A stretch of 64,000 nucleotides of DNA, from the NCBI RefSeq assembly GCF_025499605.1, contig NZ_JAFMVC010000004.1, positions 248,001 through 312,000 of the forward strand. The letters run 5' to 3'. The notes under the pieces were generated by a model. It ran no database searches and was not told the DNA's origin. It saw only the letters and a program-made list of their open reading frames with translations. Source of the stretch: Carboxylicivirga litoralis. GTDB taxonomy: Bacteria > Bacteroidota > Bacteroidia > Bacteroidales > Marinilabiliaceae. The first letter of the stretch is position 1. Each line of letters begins with the position of its first letter. A program made the translations under genes and the position numbers. Positions 34,401-43,369 of the stretch are shown here, piece by piece.

Positions 34401-36314
34401 TTACCGGTATGTCTTCAGTACGGCTTTCATCTTATTGGACGAATCAACCAGGCCTCCTTCACGGTTTCTCATCCGCCAGATGGTTTGGTGCTGTAAAATA
34501 AGCGCTTCCAGTTCCTGTTTTAGTTCGGCCTTCTTAGCTGCTGGGATACCTGCAAAATAGCCATCCGCCGTTCCAATCTTGGCTAAAGCCAAGTGGCAGG
34601 CGTGTAATGCAAGCATACTAGCCTGTTCCACTTCCTGCTGGACAATATCTGCATCGGCACATTGGATAGGCGCAGCCTGAAATGCGGCGAGTTGTTGCTC
34701 AATAAAAGCAATGGTTGCTTTAGTATTGGGTTTATTAACCTGCTTAAGCCATCGGTCGGTTTTAATGGATCTGCTGTTACGTTTCAGCAACTGATGAAAA
34801 ATACTACTGTTACTCGTTGGAGCCTGCATTTTTAAGTAGGCATCGCCCAGGTTGACGAGTGCTGCTCCACTTTGTCTACTGGTGTCATTAAACACTTGCA
34901 GCGAAACGTGTTGTGCAATGTCGATATCGGTATTGCTTTCAACACTCCAGCTGAGTGCCGCTCCATATAACAGGGTAGGGTAGCAAACCGCTAGTGGTTG
35001 CCAGTGGCCCTGATCGCCCCAGTTGGTGTTAAGGTAGCCGGTAGCGCCGTATTTTTTTCCATTGATAGCGGCATTTTTTAGGTTAGCAAAGCCATTTTTG
35101 TTTCGGCCAATTATTGAATTCCAGGTTGAAGTGCCCGGACAAACATAATAGGGTAGTCCAGCTTTTTGAAACTGAGGACAATTTTTATCGAACGGATAAT
35201 CAGCCTCGTATCCCCATATTAGTGCAACCATATCTTTGGGTAACTCTGGTATGAGTTCCGGATGATGTAATATGATATCGCCCCAAAACTGAGTCGTTCT
35301 ATCGTATTTATCTACTTCCTTTTTTAGTTCCATCACAAAATCAAGGTAGACCCTTCCTTTGCCTCTTTCCTGGCAGATATCCTTTGATTTTCCAACGCCT
35401 AATTCAACCGTTTCGTCGCAGCCTATATTAAAATACTGACTGGAGAAATTGGGCAATAACTCGGCATATAATTCTTTCATTAATTCTAAAGAGCCGGGTT
35501 CAACAGGACTCAGGCTGGTGCGCGACATCATGCCCCAAATGGTTTTGCCTGGTTGTGGTAGTTCAGCCAAATGTTCATATTCCGTGTGTTTTAGCCAGCG
35601 TTTCATATGGCCAAAGGAGTTTTGGTTGGGCACTAAATCAATAAAATGGCGGCGGCAGTATTCATCCAATTCTCTAATTTGTTCAGCTGTCATAGGACTC
35701 GCGTCTTTCCAGATAGTTTCGTGGTTCTGATAGGCAAATGTATGTTCGGTATACAGTTGCAGTTCATTAATTTTCCACATAGCCAGTTTATCAACGATAC
35801 CATAGAGTGTTTTCATGGTAGGTATTTTATCACGACTGATGTCCAGCATCACACCACGACGAATAAAATCAGGTTCATCGGTGATGTTAACAGTAGGCCA
35901 ATAATTGTTTTCAATTGCAAATCGTCCTATTTGTTGAAGGGTTAACAGACCATAGAAGAGTCCGGTTTCGCTGCCTGCAATCAACTGAATTTGTGAAGTG
36001 TCAATAGTTAACTGATAGGCTTGTGATCTTAGATTGTTATTTATAGTAGCGGATAAAAGTGTATTGTATGGGTTGGTAATGACAGGAGATAGATTTGACT
36101 GAATGCTCGTTTGTTCAAAATTGTTTAAAATGGCGAGCAGAGGTTTACTTAGTTGTATTGCATCTGACTGAATATAGATGGTACCCTTTGATATTTGCAG
36201 TCGTTGGCCTGTCAGTTCAATTGATTTTGGGGCAGGTAGCAGGTAATCATGAATATCTGAAGCCATGCTCAATTGACATACAACAAGCGTAAGGCAAACT
36301 AGTAGCTGTTTCAT
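34401..36314 (-). CDS. GH20 beta-N-acetylhexosaminidase
   Basis: A 637-residue secreted GH20 enzyme that releases terminal beta-GlcNAc or GalNAc by substrate-assisted catalysis. A signal peptide ends LSMAS. Residues about 25-140 are the zincin-like domain 2, the barrel starts near RRGVMLDISRDKIPTMKTL, and the catalytic pair is Asp300-Glu301 in FNIGCDETVEL. Classic members read GGDE; this one reads GCDE, as in a less studied subgroup. WGYEADYPF and TGYLNTNWGD follow. It fits N-glycan antenna trimming with the PNGase and mannosidases. Its start is 152 bases from the divergent CstA gene. Confidence 0.9.
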   Translation of the reverse strand: MKQLLVCLTLVVCQLSMASDIHDYLLPAPKSIELTGQRLQISKGTIYIQSDAIQLSKPLLAILNNFEQTSIQSNLSPVITNPYNTLLSATINNNLRSQAYQLTIDTSQIQLIAGSETGLFYGLLTLQQIGRFAIENNYWPTVNITDEPDFIRRGVMLDISRDKIPTMKTLYGIVDKLAMWKINELQLYTEHTFAYQNHETIWKDASPMTAEQIRELDEYCRRHFIDLVPNQNSFGHMKRWLKHTEYEHLAELPQPGKTIWGMMSRTSLSPVEPGSLELMKELYAELLPNFSSQYFNIGCDETVELGVGKSKDICQERGKGRVYLDFVMELKKEVDKYDRTTQFWGDIILHHPELIPELPKDMVALIWGYEADYPFDKNCPQFQKAGLPYYVCPGTSTWNSIIGRNKNGFANLKNAAINGKKYGATGYLNTNWGDQGHWQPLAVCYPTLLYGAALSWSVESNTDIDIAQHVSLQVFNDTSRQSGAALVNLGDAYLKMQAPTSNSSIFHQLLKRNSRSIKTDRWLKQVNKPNTKATIAFIEQQLAAFQAAPIQCADADIVQQEVEQASMLALHACHLALAKIGTADGYFAGIPAAKKAELKQELEALILQHQTIWRMRNREGGLVDSSNKMKAVLKTYR

Positions 36315-36408
36315 TTTAAGGTTTTATCGATTGACAATCGAATTTAATAAATCGCTGTTTTTATTCAAGTTTCAATCAGGATAATTTCTAATTTATGATT
36401 GAATAATC

Positions 36409-36438
36409 TTGTCAGGCTACCATAAAGCGCTAGTTTTG
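36409..36438 (+). promoter_or_regulatory. Candidate promoter of the CstA gene
   Basis: TTG at 36409-36411, 19 bases, TAGTTTTG at 36431-36438: close to the -33/-7 pattern. The ATG is 28 bases past the -7 box. Confidence 0.5.
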
Positions 36439-36466
36439 TTACGACAAACAATATCAATTTCAAATT

Positions 36467-37921
36467 ATGTGGACATTTCTAGGTGCAATATTAGCCTTGA
36501 TACTTGGCTTTGTGTTTTATGGTCGGTTTATGGAGCGTTTCTTTGGTGCGGATGATTCCAATCCCACGCCAGCCATTAAACAGGACGATGGAGTTGATTT
36601 TTCACCGATGCCTACCTGGAAGGTGTTTACCATTCAGTTTTTAAATATTGCCGGATTGGGGCCTATTTTTGGTGCTATACTGGGTGCTATGTATGGGCCA
36701 ATAGCCTATTTGTGGATTGTGTTAGGCTGTATTTTTATGGGAGCCACTCATGATTATTTTTCCGGAATGCTATCTATTCGTCATGGCGGTGCCAGTATTC
36801 CTGAGATTGTTGGTAAATACCTTGGCAAAGGGTTTCAGAATTTTTTACGCGTTTTCACCTTGTTGTTGTTGATATTTGTTGGGGTGGCTTTTGTTTCTGG
36901 TCCGGCAGGTTTATTGGCTAATTTAACGGGTGGGGGATTAACCATTTGGTTGTATGTTATTTTTGCCTATTACCTGATTGCAACACTTTTACCAATCAAC
37001 AAAATTATAGGTAAGATATATCCTTTGTTTGGTGCAGCGTTAATAATTATGGCTTTGGCTATTGCTGGCGCCATGCTCGTTGGAGGCTTTTCAGGTTTGG
37101 TAGTAATGCCCGAGTTATCTGCTGCCAGTTTAGCCAATTGGCATCATCATCCAACTGAAAACATCTTGTTTCCGATGATGTTTATTGTTATTTCCTGTGG
37201 TGCTTTAAGTGGTTTTCACAGCACTCAAGCTCCCATGATGGCTCGCACTATTAAAAAAGAAAGTTATGGGCGATATGTGTTTTATGGCGCGATGATAGCT
37301 GAAGGTATTGTGGCCATTATCTGGGCCACAGCAGCCATGACATTTTTCGGAGGAGCAGAAGGCTTAAATACAACCATGCAATACGATGGGCATAATCCAG
37401 CGTGGGTAGTGAATGAAATTAGTGTTGCCTGGCTAGGTAGTATTGGTGCAATTTTTGCGATCGTTGGCGTTATTGCCTGCCCAATAACAACGGGAGATAC
37501 TGCTTTTAGAAGTGCTCGTTTGACCATTGCCGATGTGTTTCAATTTGATCAATCCAATATCAAAAGGCGTTTAATAATTAGCATTCCGCTTTTTGCAGTT
37601 GGTTTTATATTATCGCAAATGGATTTTGATAAGATTTGGAAATTCTTGGGACTTTCCAATCAAATATTAGCAGTTGTAGTACTTTGGACTGGTGCCATGT
37701 ACCTGGCAAAACAGAATAAGGCGCATTGGTATTTATCCTTACCCGCTGTTTTTATGACCATTGTTTGTGCAAGTTATTTATTGGTTGCTCCCCATAAAAA
37801 TGGTGGATTAGCTATAGATGCACAATTGGGCATTGTGGTTGGAATAGCATGTGGCCTTTTATCATTGATTTTATTCGTTACTCGAATTAAAAGAGTTGCA
37901 TTAAAAGCGAAAGTGGCATGA
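36467..37921 (+). CDS. cstA: Carbon starvation protein A (CstA) family transporter
   Basis: A 484-residue inner-membrane protein with many hydrophobic segments. FYGRFMERFFGADD after TM1, then FLNIAGLGPIFGAILGAMYGP, GATHDYFSGMLSIRHGGASIPE and CGALSGFHSTQAPMMARTI are CstA hallmarks. E. coli CstA (about 700 residues) and BtsT take up peptides or pyruvate under carbon shortage. The short form without a long C-terminal part is common in Bacteroidota. The gene overlaps the next start by four bases (ATGA). Confidence 0.92.
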   Translation: MWTFLGAILALILGFVFYGRFMERFFGADDSNPTPAIKQDDGVDFSPMPTWKVFTIQFLNIAGLGPIFGAILGAMYGPIAYLWIVLGCIFMGATHDYFSGMLSIRHGGASIPEIVGKYLGKGFQNFLRVFTLLLLIFVGVAFVSGPAGLLANLTGGGLTIWLYVIFAYYLIATLLPINKIIGKIYPLFGAALIIMALAIAGAMLVGGFSGLVVMPELSAASLANWHHHPTENILFPMMFIVISCGALSGFHSTQAPMMARTIKKESYGRYVFYGAMIAEGIVAIIWATAAMTFFGGAEGLNTTMQYDGHNPAWVVNEISVAWLGSIGAIFAIVGVIACPITTGDTAFRSARLTIADVFQFDQSNIKRRLIISIPLFAVGFILSQMDFDKIWKFLGLSNQILAVVVLWTGAMYLAKQNKAHWYLSLPAVFMTIVCASYLLVAPHKNGGLAIDAQLGIVVGIACGLLSLILFVTRIKRVALKAKVA

Positions 37922-39012
37922 GTTGTATCGATTATAAGCGATTGGTTAAGAGCGCAATTGAATTGAGTCGTATTCAAGATGTGGCTCTTGATGTTAAAGA
38001 ACCAGTTTCGGATGAACTTATGCGTTTTTGTAATGATAACGGATTGGGAGCCTGGTGCTTCGCGCAGTGTCAGCAAAAGGCTTTGAGTGGAGTTGGAGAG
38101 GCTGCATTAAGCAATTGGAAGTCGGTTTATTTTCTTAATACCATTAATTACCAACGTTATCTGGCCGTATTTAATAAAATTAGCAAATACCTAAGCGAAG
38201 CAGGTATTCCGGTGATTGCCTTAAAAGGTATTGCTTTAGCCAGTCACTTGTATAAAGATGATGGTTTGCGTCCAATGGGTGATATCGACATTCTAGTGCC
38301 GGAAGGTATGGGCATGAAAGCTCTTGAGGTAATACTGCAAACTGAGGCTGAACCACTTTTTGTGCCCCGTTCACCTTATCATGAGCAGTCGGATGCCCAC
38401 GTACGAGGAGTGAAGGTTGATGGTATTATGGTTGAAATACACCAGCGACTTTTTTCGTTAGGTAGTGATTATTATACGCGTAATGTTGATTTTTTCACGC
38501 ATACAGTGGAGATAGAGAAGCAAGGTATCAAACTAAAGCAGTTAGATGCAATTTGGATGGGGTATCATCTTATTGCACATGCTGTTAAAGGTATTGAAAT
38601 GGGCGGTTTGCGATTGGGATGGCTGCTGGACATTGCGTTATTGATTCATTCACAACAAGAAGAGCATTCATTTTTAAAAGATATTTTCGCTATAAAACCC
38701 GAAAAGAAGAAGGAAATGCAAAGTGTGATCGATATGGCTCTGTTATTACTACCCAACCAGGTAATGTCACAAGGGCATAATGTTGATTGCATGATTGATA
38801 GGATTGCTCAATTGGTGCAAAATGATGATCATTCAAAATCGTATAGGTGGATAAATTTAAGGCAACTATTAAAGGTGCCTGGCTTTTCTACAAAAGTTAA
38901 GCTTCTGTGGTATGAGTTTTTTCCACAAAAGGCGTACATGCGTTTCCGGTATCAGGGCAATAAAAATGAACCATTATGGCGCATATACATCAAGCGTATT
39001 ATCAGGCGATAG
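37918..39012 (+). CDS. Nucleotidyltransferase-family protein (NTP_transf_5-like)
   Basis: A 364-residue soluble protein. The central motif VIALKGIALASHLYKDDGLR, followed by PMGDIDILV (two Asp, metal-binding in polymerase-beta-type nucleotidyltransferases), is the hallmark of the NTP_transf_5 family. HQRLF and a later helical part also fit. Members occur near exopolysaccharide or PqqD-type genes, but their substrate is unknown. Here it is translationally coupled to CstA by an ATGA overlap, an association without obvious logic. It ends one base before the converging mevalonate kinase gene. Confidence 0.8.
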   Translation: MSCIDYKRLVKSAIELSRIQDVALDVKEPVSDELMRFCNDNGLGAWCFAQCQQKALSGVGEAALSNWKSVYFLNTINYQRYLAVFNKISKYLSEAGIPVIALKGIALASHLYKDDGLRPMGDIDILVPEGMGMKALEVILQTEAEPLFVPRSPYHEQSDAHVRGVKVDGIMVEIHQRLFSLGSDYYTRNVDFFTHTVEIEKQGIKLKQLDAIWMGYHLIAHAVKGIEMGGLRLGWLLDIALLIHSQQEEHSFLKDIFAIKPEKKKEMQSVIDMALLLLPNQVMSQGHNVDCMIDRIAQLVQNDDHSKSYRWINLRQLLKVPGFSTKVKLLWYEFFPQKAYMRFRYQGNKNEPLWRIYIKRIIRR

Positions 39013-39978
39013 CTAAACTTCCTGATACACCGGGATAATCTCTTTCCCTTGGTTTAAAAAGAATGCTTTGGTTTGTGAGTAGTTGCGCGTAAATCCCAGA
39101 AAGAAACCACCACCACCTGAACCGCAAAGTTTAAGGGTGTATAGTTGGTTGTCGAGCCCTTTGCGCCAATATGATTGTATATTCGTGGGAATCATTTCAC
39201 TAAAATGTTCTAATTGGAATTTTGAAAGCACATTTAAGTGATGAAACATGCAATCCAGATTGCCATTGAGCAAGTGATGTATGCACTTGTTGGTTGTTGG
39301 TGTTAACTCGTTATCAATCTTCTCTTTGAAAGAATTATCTTGTGTTTTATCCATAAATCGCTTCACAAGAGGAGCCGTTTTGCCAGTTGTTTCAGCATCA
39401 AGTAGAAAAATAGCATCTTCGTTAAGAATGTCGCGGCGCGGAATGCCTACTGATGAGATATGTTGGGCATTCTCCAGAACAATTGGATGTTTCAGATAGC
39501 AAATCAATGGATCGATGCCCGAGCTTGTGCCGTGATAAAAGGATTCGATTTGTGCAAAAATGGCTTTTAGTTCAAATAATTCTTCATCACTAATAGTGGC
39601 ATGTGCTTCTATTTTATCAATGGCGTATTGATTATAGAGTGAAGCCACTAAAGCTCCGCTACTCCCCAGACCATAGCCTTCAGGTATAGAGGATTCAAAG
39701 TAAAGACCTTTTTCTAAATCCTTCCATAAACTTTGGGTATCCAATTGAGCTTTAAGCTGGTTTTTCTCATTCAGTTCAAACAGGTAACCGGCTAATTCCT
39801 TTAATTGCAAATTCGAATGCTTAGCGAAGTTTAAATTGGTGTAGCTATCATTATTAATAAAACGCAATTCTCCATTAAAATGTGAATAAGGGATAGTTAA
39901 GCCCATCGAACCCATTATAATGCTGTATTCTCCAAACAGCATCACTTTTGAATAGTATATATCTTTCTTGTCTTGCAT
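39013..39978 (-). CDS. Mevalonate kinase (GHMP family)
   Basis: 321 residues from ATG 39978 (MQDKKDIYYSKVMLFGEYS). Phosphorylates mevalonate with ATP. GHMP motifs: GYGLGSSGALVASLY (ATP-binding motif 2), the preceding LFGEYSIIMGSMGL, GTSSGIDPLICY, and LCGSGGGGFFLG near the C-terminus. The frame is open up to TTG 40020, but that would overlap the upstream gene and add a leader without family resemblance. It is the last of five mevalonate genes on the minus strand and may be read with the leucine genes upstream. Among GHMP paralogues here it is the best fit to mevalonate kinase. Confidence 0.82.
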   Translation of the reverse strand: MQDKKDIYYSKVMLFGEYSIIMGSMGLTIPYSHFNGELRFINNDSYTNLNFAKHSNLQLKELAGYLFELNEKNQLKAQLDTQSLWKDLEKGLYFESSIPEGYGLGSSGALVASLYNQYAIDKIEAHATISDEELFELKAIFAQIESFYHGTSSGIDPLICYLKHPIVLENAQHISSVGIPRRDILNEDAIFLLDAETTGKTAPLVKRFMDKTQDNSFKEKIDNELTPTTNKCIHHLLNGNLDCMFHHLNVLSKFQLEHFSEMIPTNIQSYWRKGLDNQLYTLKLCGSGGGGFFLGFTRNYSQTKAFFLNQGKEIIPVYQEV

Positions 39979-39997
39979 CAAAATGCTCTGTAATTGA

Positions 39998-41035
39998 TTA
40001 CTGTAATGATATTTTATCAAAAATCACCTCTTTATTATCACATAATACGCGCAAATGTTCTTCAATAAATGGCAGTACAATTTTACTTTGTGATTCAGGG
40101 TAAATAAGGTGGATGTTAGGTCCGGCATCAAGGGTAAACGTTAGTGGTATATGATGATGTTCCCTGAATTTAATAATTCGTTTAATAGCCCTGAGCGATT
40201 CCGGTGCCATAAGCGTATATGCCGGAGAAGAACTCATCATCAAACCATGAAGGCTGAGCGCTTCTTCCTCGCAAACTTTAGCAAATGTCACAAAATCACC
40301 GTTTTTAAGGGCTTCTAATAGCTGCGTTGTATGGTTGTTGGCCTGTTTAATTCTACCTTCGCGATAGGGATGATTGTCCATTAATTGGTGCCCTACGCTA
40401 CTACTGACCGATTTTACACCTTTGCGAATCACCAGAATAGTATCCTGCAAATCATTAAAAACAGGATGTACTGATTCATTGATAGAAACTCCGTAATGGT
40501 TACTTGCTTTTGATATCAATGGAGTTTCTCCCCATAACACCCAGCCAGGCATTGCAGACCGACAAGCACTACCTGAACCTAAGCGCGCCATTTCAGAAAT
40601 GAATTCCTGTTCGGTTTCTTTAATAGTATCGGGTTCAATCTGCACCTGAATATCATAAAAGGCTTTAGCGATTGATGCCATAGAACTCGCAGATGAGGCT
40701 ATGCCACTTGAGTGAGGAAAGGTATTTGAACTTTCAATTTTGAGTGTGCCTTTTTTTAAAAAAGGTAAATAGTTTATTAGTCGATGACTTAAGGCATTGA
40801 GTTTGGGAATAAAAGCGTCTTTAGGTTGGCCTTCAAACAGAAATTCGATGGATAAATCACTGTTATTTGGCGAATAAGCAATACGAGTATTGGTAACTGA
40901 TTTTGAAAGCGTGAAGCTAATACTTGGATTAACAGGTTCCTGAAGACCTTTTTTGCCCCAGTACTTAACGATGGCAATGTTGGAGGGTGCAAAAGCTTTG
41001 GCTTTATAGATTATTTTTGTGTCAGATGTTGTCAT
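39998..41035 (-). CDS. mvaD: Diphosphomevalonate decarboxylase
   Basis: A 345-residue GHMP enzyme that turns mevalonate 5-diphosphate to isopentenyl diphosphate with ATP and loss of CO2. APSNIAIVKYWGKKG and NPSISFTLSKSV at the N-terminus, then FPHSSGIASSASSMASIA and the LDAGPN block with its conserved Asp, are diagnostic. Its start overlaps the GYDIA-kinase stop by four bases, so translation is coupled. It is followed 19 bases later by mevalonate kinase. Confidence 0.92.
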   Translation of the reverse strand: MTTSDTKIIYKAKAFAPSNIAIVKYWGKKGLQEPVNPSISFTLSKSVTNTRIAYSPNNSDLSIEFLFEGQPKDAFIPKLNALSHRLINYLPFLKKGTLKIESSNTFPHSSGIASSASSMASIAKAFYDIQVQIEPDTIKETEQEFISEMARLGSGSACRSAMPGWVLWGETPLISKASNHYGVSINESVHPVFNDLQDTILVIRKGVKSVSSSVGHQLMDNHPYREGRIKQANNHTTQLLEALKNGDFVTFAKVCEEEALSLHGLMMSSSPAYTLMAPESLRAIKRIIKFREHHHIPLTFTLDAGPNIHLIYPESQSKIVLPFIEEHLRVLCDNKEVIFDKISLQ

Positions 41036-41958
41036 TGGTTTGCTTTAATGTCATTCAATTTAAAGATGCTTGTTAATCCTTTATCTTTAAAATAGGTTCT
41101 TATATAGTTTTCAGGTTCCTCTGATATAACCATCATAAAGTCACCACCCCAGGCACCTAATGTTTTAATGTAACCTTCGAATTCTTTAAAATGTTCATCC
41201 TTAACTGCGTTTAGTTGAACAATTTGACTAATAATCCTTTCATGTTGCTCCATCATCTCTCCAAAGTGCTTTATATTTTTGCTGTTCAGCATTTCGTCCG
41301 TTAAATAATTGATCTGTTCAATGGATGCATCTCTGACTCTTAGCTTTGAGAACCGTTTAATTTCGTGTTTACTACTTTGTTTATTGCCCGAATAAATTAA
41401 CCAGATATTTTCTTTAAATGGAGGATTAAAATCAACTGGTGATATTTTAGGTACATTGTCTACTAACTGATATATGATGGCACTGTTGGCTGTCGCACAG
41501 GCAATGTCATAACCTGAACCACCAAAGGTTTCACCAAGTAACAAATAGGGATTAATTCCCAGCCATTGTGATAACAAAGAGATAAGTGTAGAACTGCTTC
41601 CCCAACCCCAGTTCGGATTAAACTCAAGCTTGGTAACAGCTAGAGAGTTTGAAATTATGGTTTTAATGTCATCGCGGTAGTTGATGCATTTTTGAAGAAT
41701 CAATGAGAGTTTTTTAGCTAATTCCAGGTTGTCAGTGAGGATAATGTTCAGGTTGTCATCAAACTCTACCTCAAACCAATGACCATTGATGTGTGTGGCT
41801 ACCCATTTAAAATAGTTTTTTTGATGTGAGTAAACTTTTAACGATTGTCCAAACTTTAATGGTATTGCCAAAGCTTTAGCACCTGATAATACTAGGTACT
41901 CACCGCTTAGTAATAATTTCCCATGCGCATAATATGACAGTGTGCTTTCCCCGTGCAT
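41032..41958 (-). CDS. GYDIA-type GHMP kinase (phosphomevalonate kinase candidate)
   Basis: A 308-residue GHMP-family kinase with GKLLLSGEYLVLSGAKALAI at the start, the ATP loop NWGWGSSSTLISLLS and the motif GGSGYDIACA that names the Bacteroidota GYDIA group. In a pathway that already has mevalonate kinase and diphosphomevalonate decarboxylase beside it, the missing activity is phosphomevalonate kinase, so this is the likely role (inference). Its ATG overlaps the HMG-CoA reductase stop by one base (TAATG), and its end overlaps the decarboxylase start by four. Confidence 0.82.
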   Translation of the reverse strand: MHGESTLSYYAHGKLLLSGEYLVLSGAKALAIPLKFGQSLKVYSHQKNYFKWVATHINGHWFEVEFDDNLNIILTDNLELAKKLSLILQKCINYRDDIKTIISNSLAVTKLEFNPNWGWGSSSTLISLLSQWLGINPYLLLGETFGGSGYDIACATANSAIIYQLVDNVPKISPVDFNPPFKENIWLIYSGNKQSSKHEIKRFSKLRVRDASIEQINYLTDEMLNSKNIKHFGEMMEQHERIISQIVQLNAVKDEHFKEFEGYIKTLGAWGGDFMMVISEEPENYIRTYFKDKGLTSIFKLNDIKANQ

Positions 41959-43262
41959 TATTTTCTCGATTCGTTTAAAAACTGCTCAACCATTGAGTAA
42001 CTAACCACCGTATCTTTAAAATGTTTGAGTGCAGATGACTTTTCAGCTTCAGATGCTTCTAAGGCATTCAAAACATTGCTCAAATGCAGTTTCATATGAC
42101 CTTTTTGAATACCACTTGTAACTAAAGATGCTACGGCTCCAAAGTTATTGGCCAGACCAGCAGCTGCAACAATCTGCATCAGTTGCTCAGCCGATGGATG
42201 TTGTAATATTTGCATAGCCGCTTTAGCCATAGGGTGGGTGTTGGTCAAACCACCAACCGTTCCTAGTGCCAAGGGTACTTTCAATGTATAGGTGAATTGA
42301 TTATTATTAATGTCTATTGATGTTAAGGAAGAATATTTTCCTGAACGAGCTGCATAAGCTTGAGCTCCGGCCTCAATAGCTCTGAAGTCGTTGCCGGTTG
42401 CCAAAACCACCGCATCTATACCATTAAAAATACCTTTGTTATGTGTTACTGCGCGGTAAGGGTCGTTAATGGCAATTTCTACAGCCGTTTTAAAGCGGGT
42501 CGCAAACTCGGGTGAAGAATAGTCGCCAGCATAGGGTTTTAATTGCTTAATATCACACGAGACACTGCATTCAACCAGGCAATCAGGTGTGTAATTACTC
42601 AAAATACACATGATGGTTTTTGCCTCATTATCTTTTTTGAGCTCTTCGTGCTTATTGATAAAATCCATTAAGTGAGGGGCAATGGTTTCCAGGCAGGTAT
42701 TAATAAAGTTAGCACCCATCGAATCGGCTGTTTTAAACTTTATTAAGACCTGATGAGTGTTTTCCATGTTAGAGATGGATTTAAACTCAATGTCTACAAT
42801 GCCACCACCACGCTCGCGCATTTTTTGAGTTATACTCTCAGTTACAGTATTGATTAGCTCAAGCATTTCATCTTTAAACGAATTGAGAGTAGCACAATTC
42901 CCCGTCCAGGTAAAATGGATTTGCCCATTCTTAAGTGTATTTATCACCTTCGTTTTGAAACCGCCATTTTTGGCCCAAAAGCTGGCGGCTTTGGAGGCCG
43001 CTGCTACAACAGAACTTTCCTCAATAACCATGGGTACCATGTAGAGCTGATCATTAATCAGAAAATTAGGCGCTATGCTAAAAGGTAAATAATAATTTGA
43101 GATGATATTCTCCGAAATGTCATTAAATAAATCTTGCTTGCCTGGATGTAAAAACTCCTGAAAAGATTCTGCCAGTTGGGGTGCTAGCTCTTGCTGTTCA
43201 AGTAAGAGTTTCACCTTTTCTTCACGATCTAACTTGGAGAATCCTTTTAAAATTGAACGCAT
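41958..43262 (-). CDS. mvaA: Class II hydroxymethylglutaryl-CoA reductase
   Basis: A 434-residue HMG-CoA reductase of the bacterial class II (MvaA) type. PMVIEESSVVAAASKAASFW holds the catalytic Glu (81/82), DSMGANFINTC is the cofactor-binding block, and the tail GIQKGHMKLHL carries the catalytic His. The Pseudomonas form works in mevalonate breakdown, but here the enzyme sits with four mevalonate-using genes, so it is more likely to make mevalonate for isoprenoids. NADH versus NADPH preference cannot be told by eye. It lies 107 bases from the isomerase gene, the only larger gap within the mevalonate set, and that gap has a GAACTTA/TAAGTTC hairpin (43337-43354). Confidence 0.93.
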   Translation of the reverse strand: MRSILKGFSKLDREEKVKLLLEQQELAPQLAESFQEFLHPGKQDLFNDISENIISNYYLPFSIAPNFLINDQLYMVPMVIEESSVVAAASKAASFWAKNGGFKTKVINTLKNGQIHFTWTGNCATLNSFKDEMLELINTVTESITQKMRERGGGIVDIEFKSISNMENTHQVLIKFKTADSMGANFINTCLETIAPHLMDFINKHEELKKDNEAKTIMCILSNYTPDCLVECSVSCDIKQLKPYAGDYSSPEFATRFKTAVEIAINDPYRAVTHNKGIFNGIDAVVLATGNDFRAIEAGAQAYAARSGKYSSLTSIDINNNQFTYTLKVPLALGTVGGLTNTHPMAKAAMQILQHPSAEQLMQIVAAAGLANNFGAVASLVTSGIQKGHMKLHLSNVLNALEASEAEKSSALKHFKDTVVSYSMVEQFLNESRK

Positions 43263-43369
43263 ATTAAACTATTTTTACGATGACTCTAGAACTTGGTAAA
43301 TGCCGATATATTAATGAATAGCTTTAAGGAGTATGCGAACTTAAGGCTAAGTTCATTAAATAATCGGTA

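Noticed and set aside
39979-40020. TTG-started extension of mevalonate kinase
   Set aside because: Would overlap the decarboxylase gene by 23 bases and adds sequence without family match.
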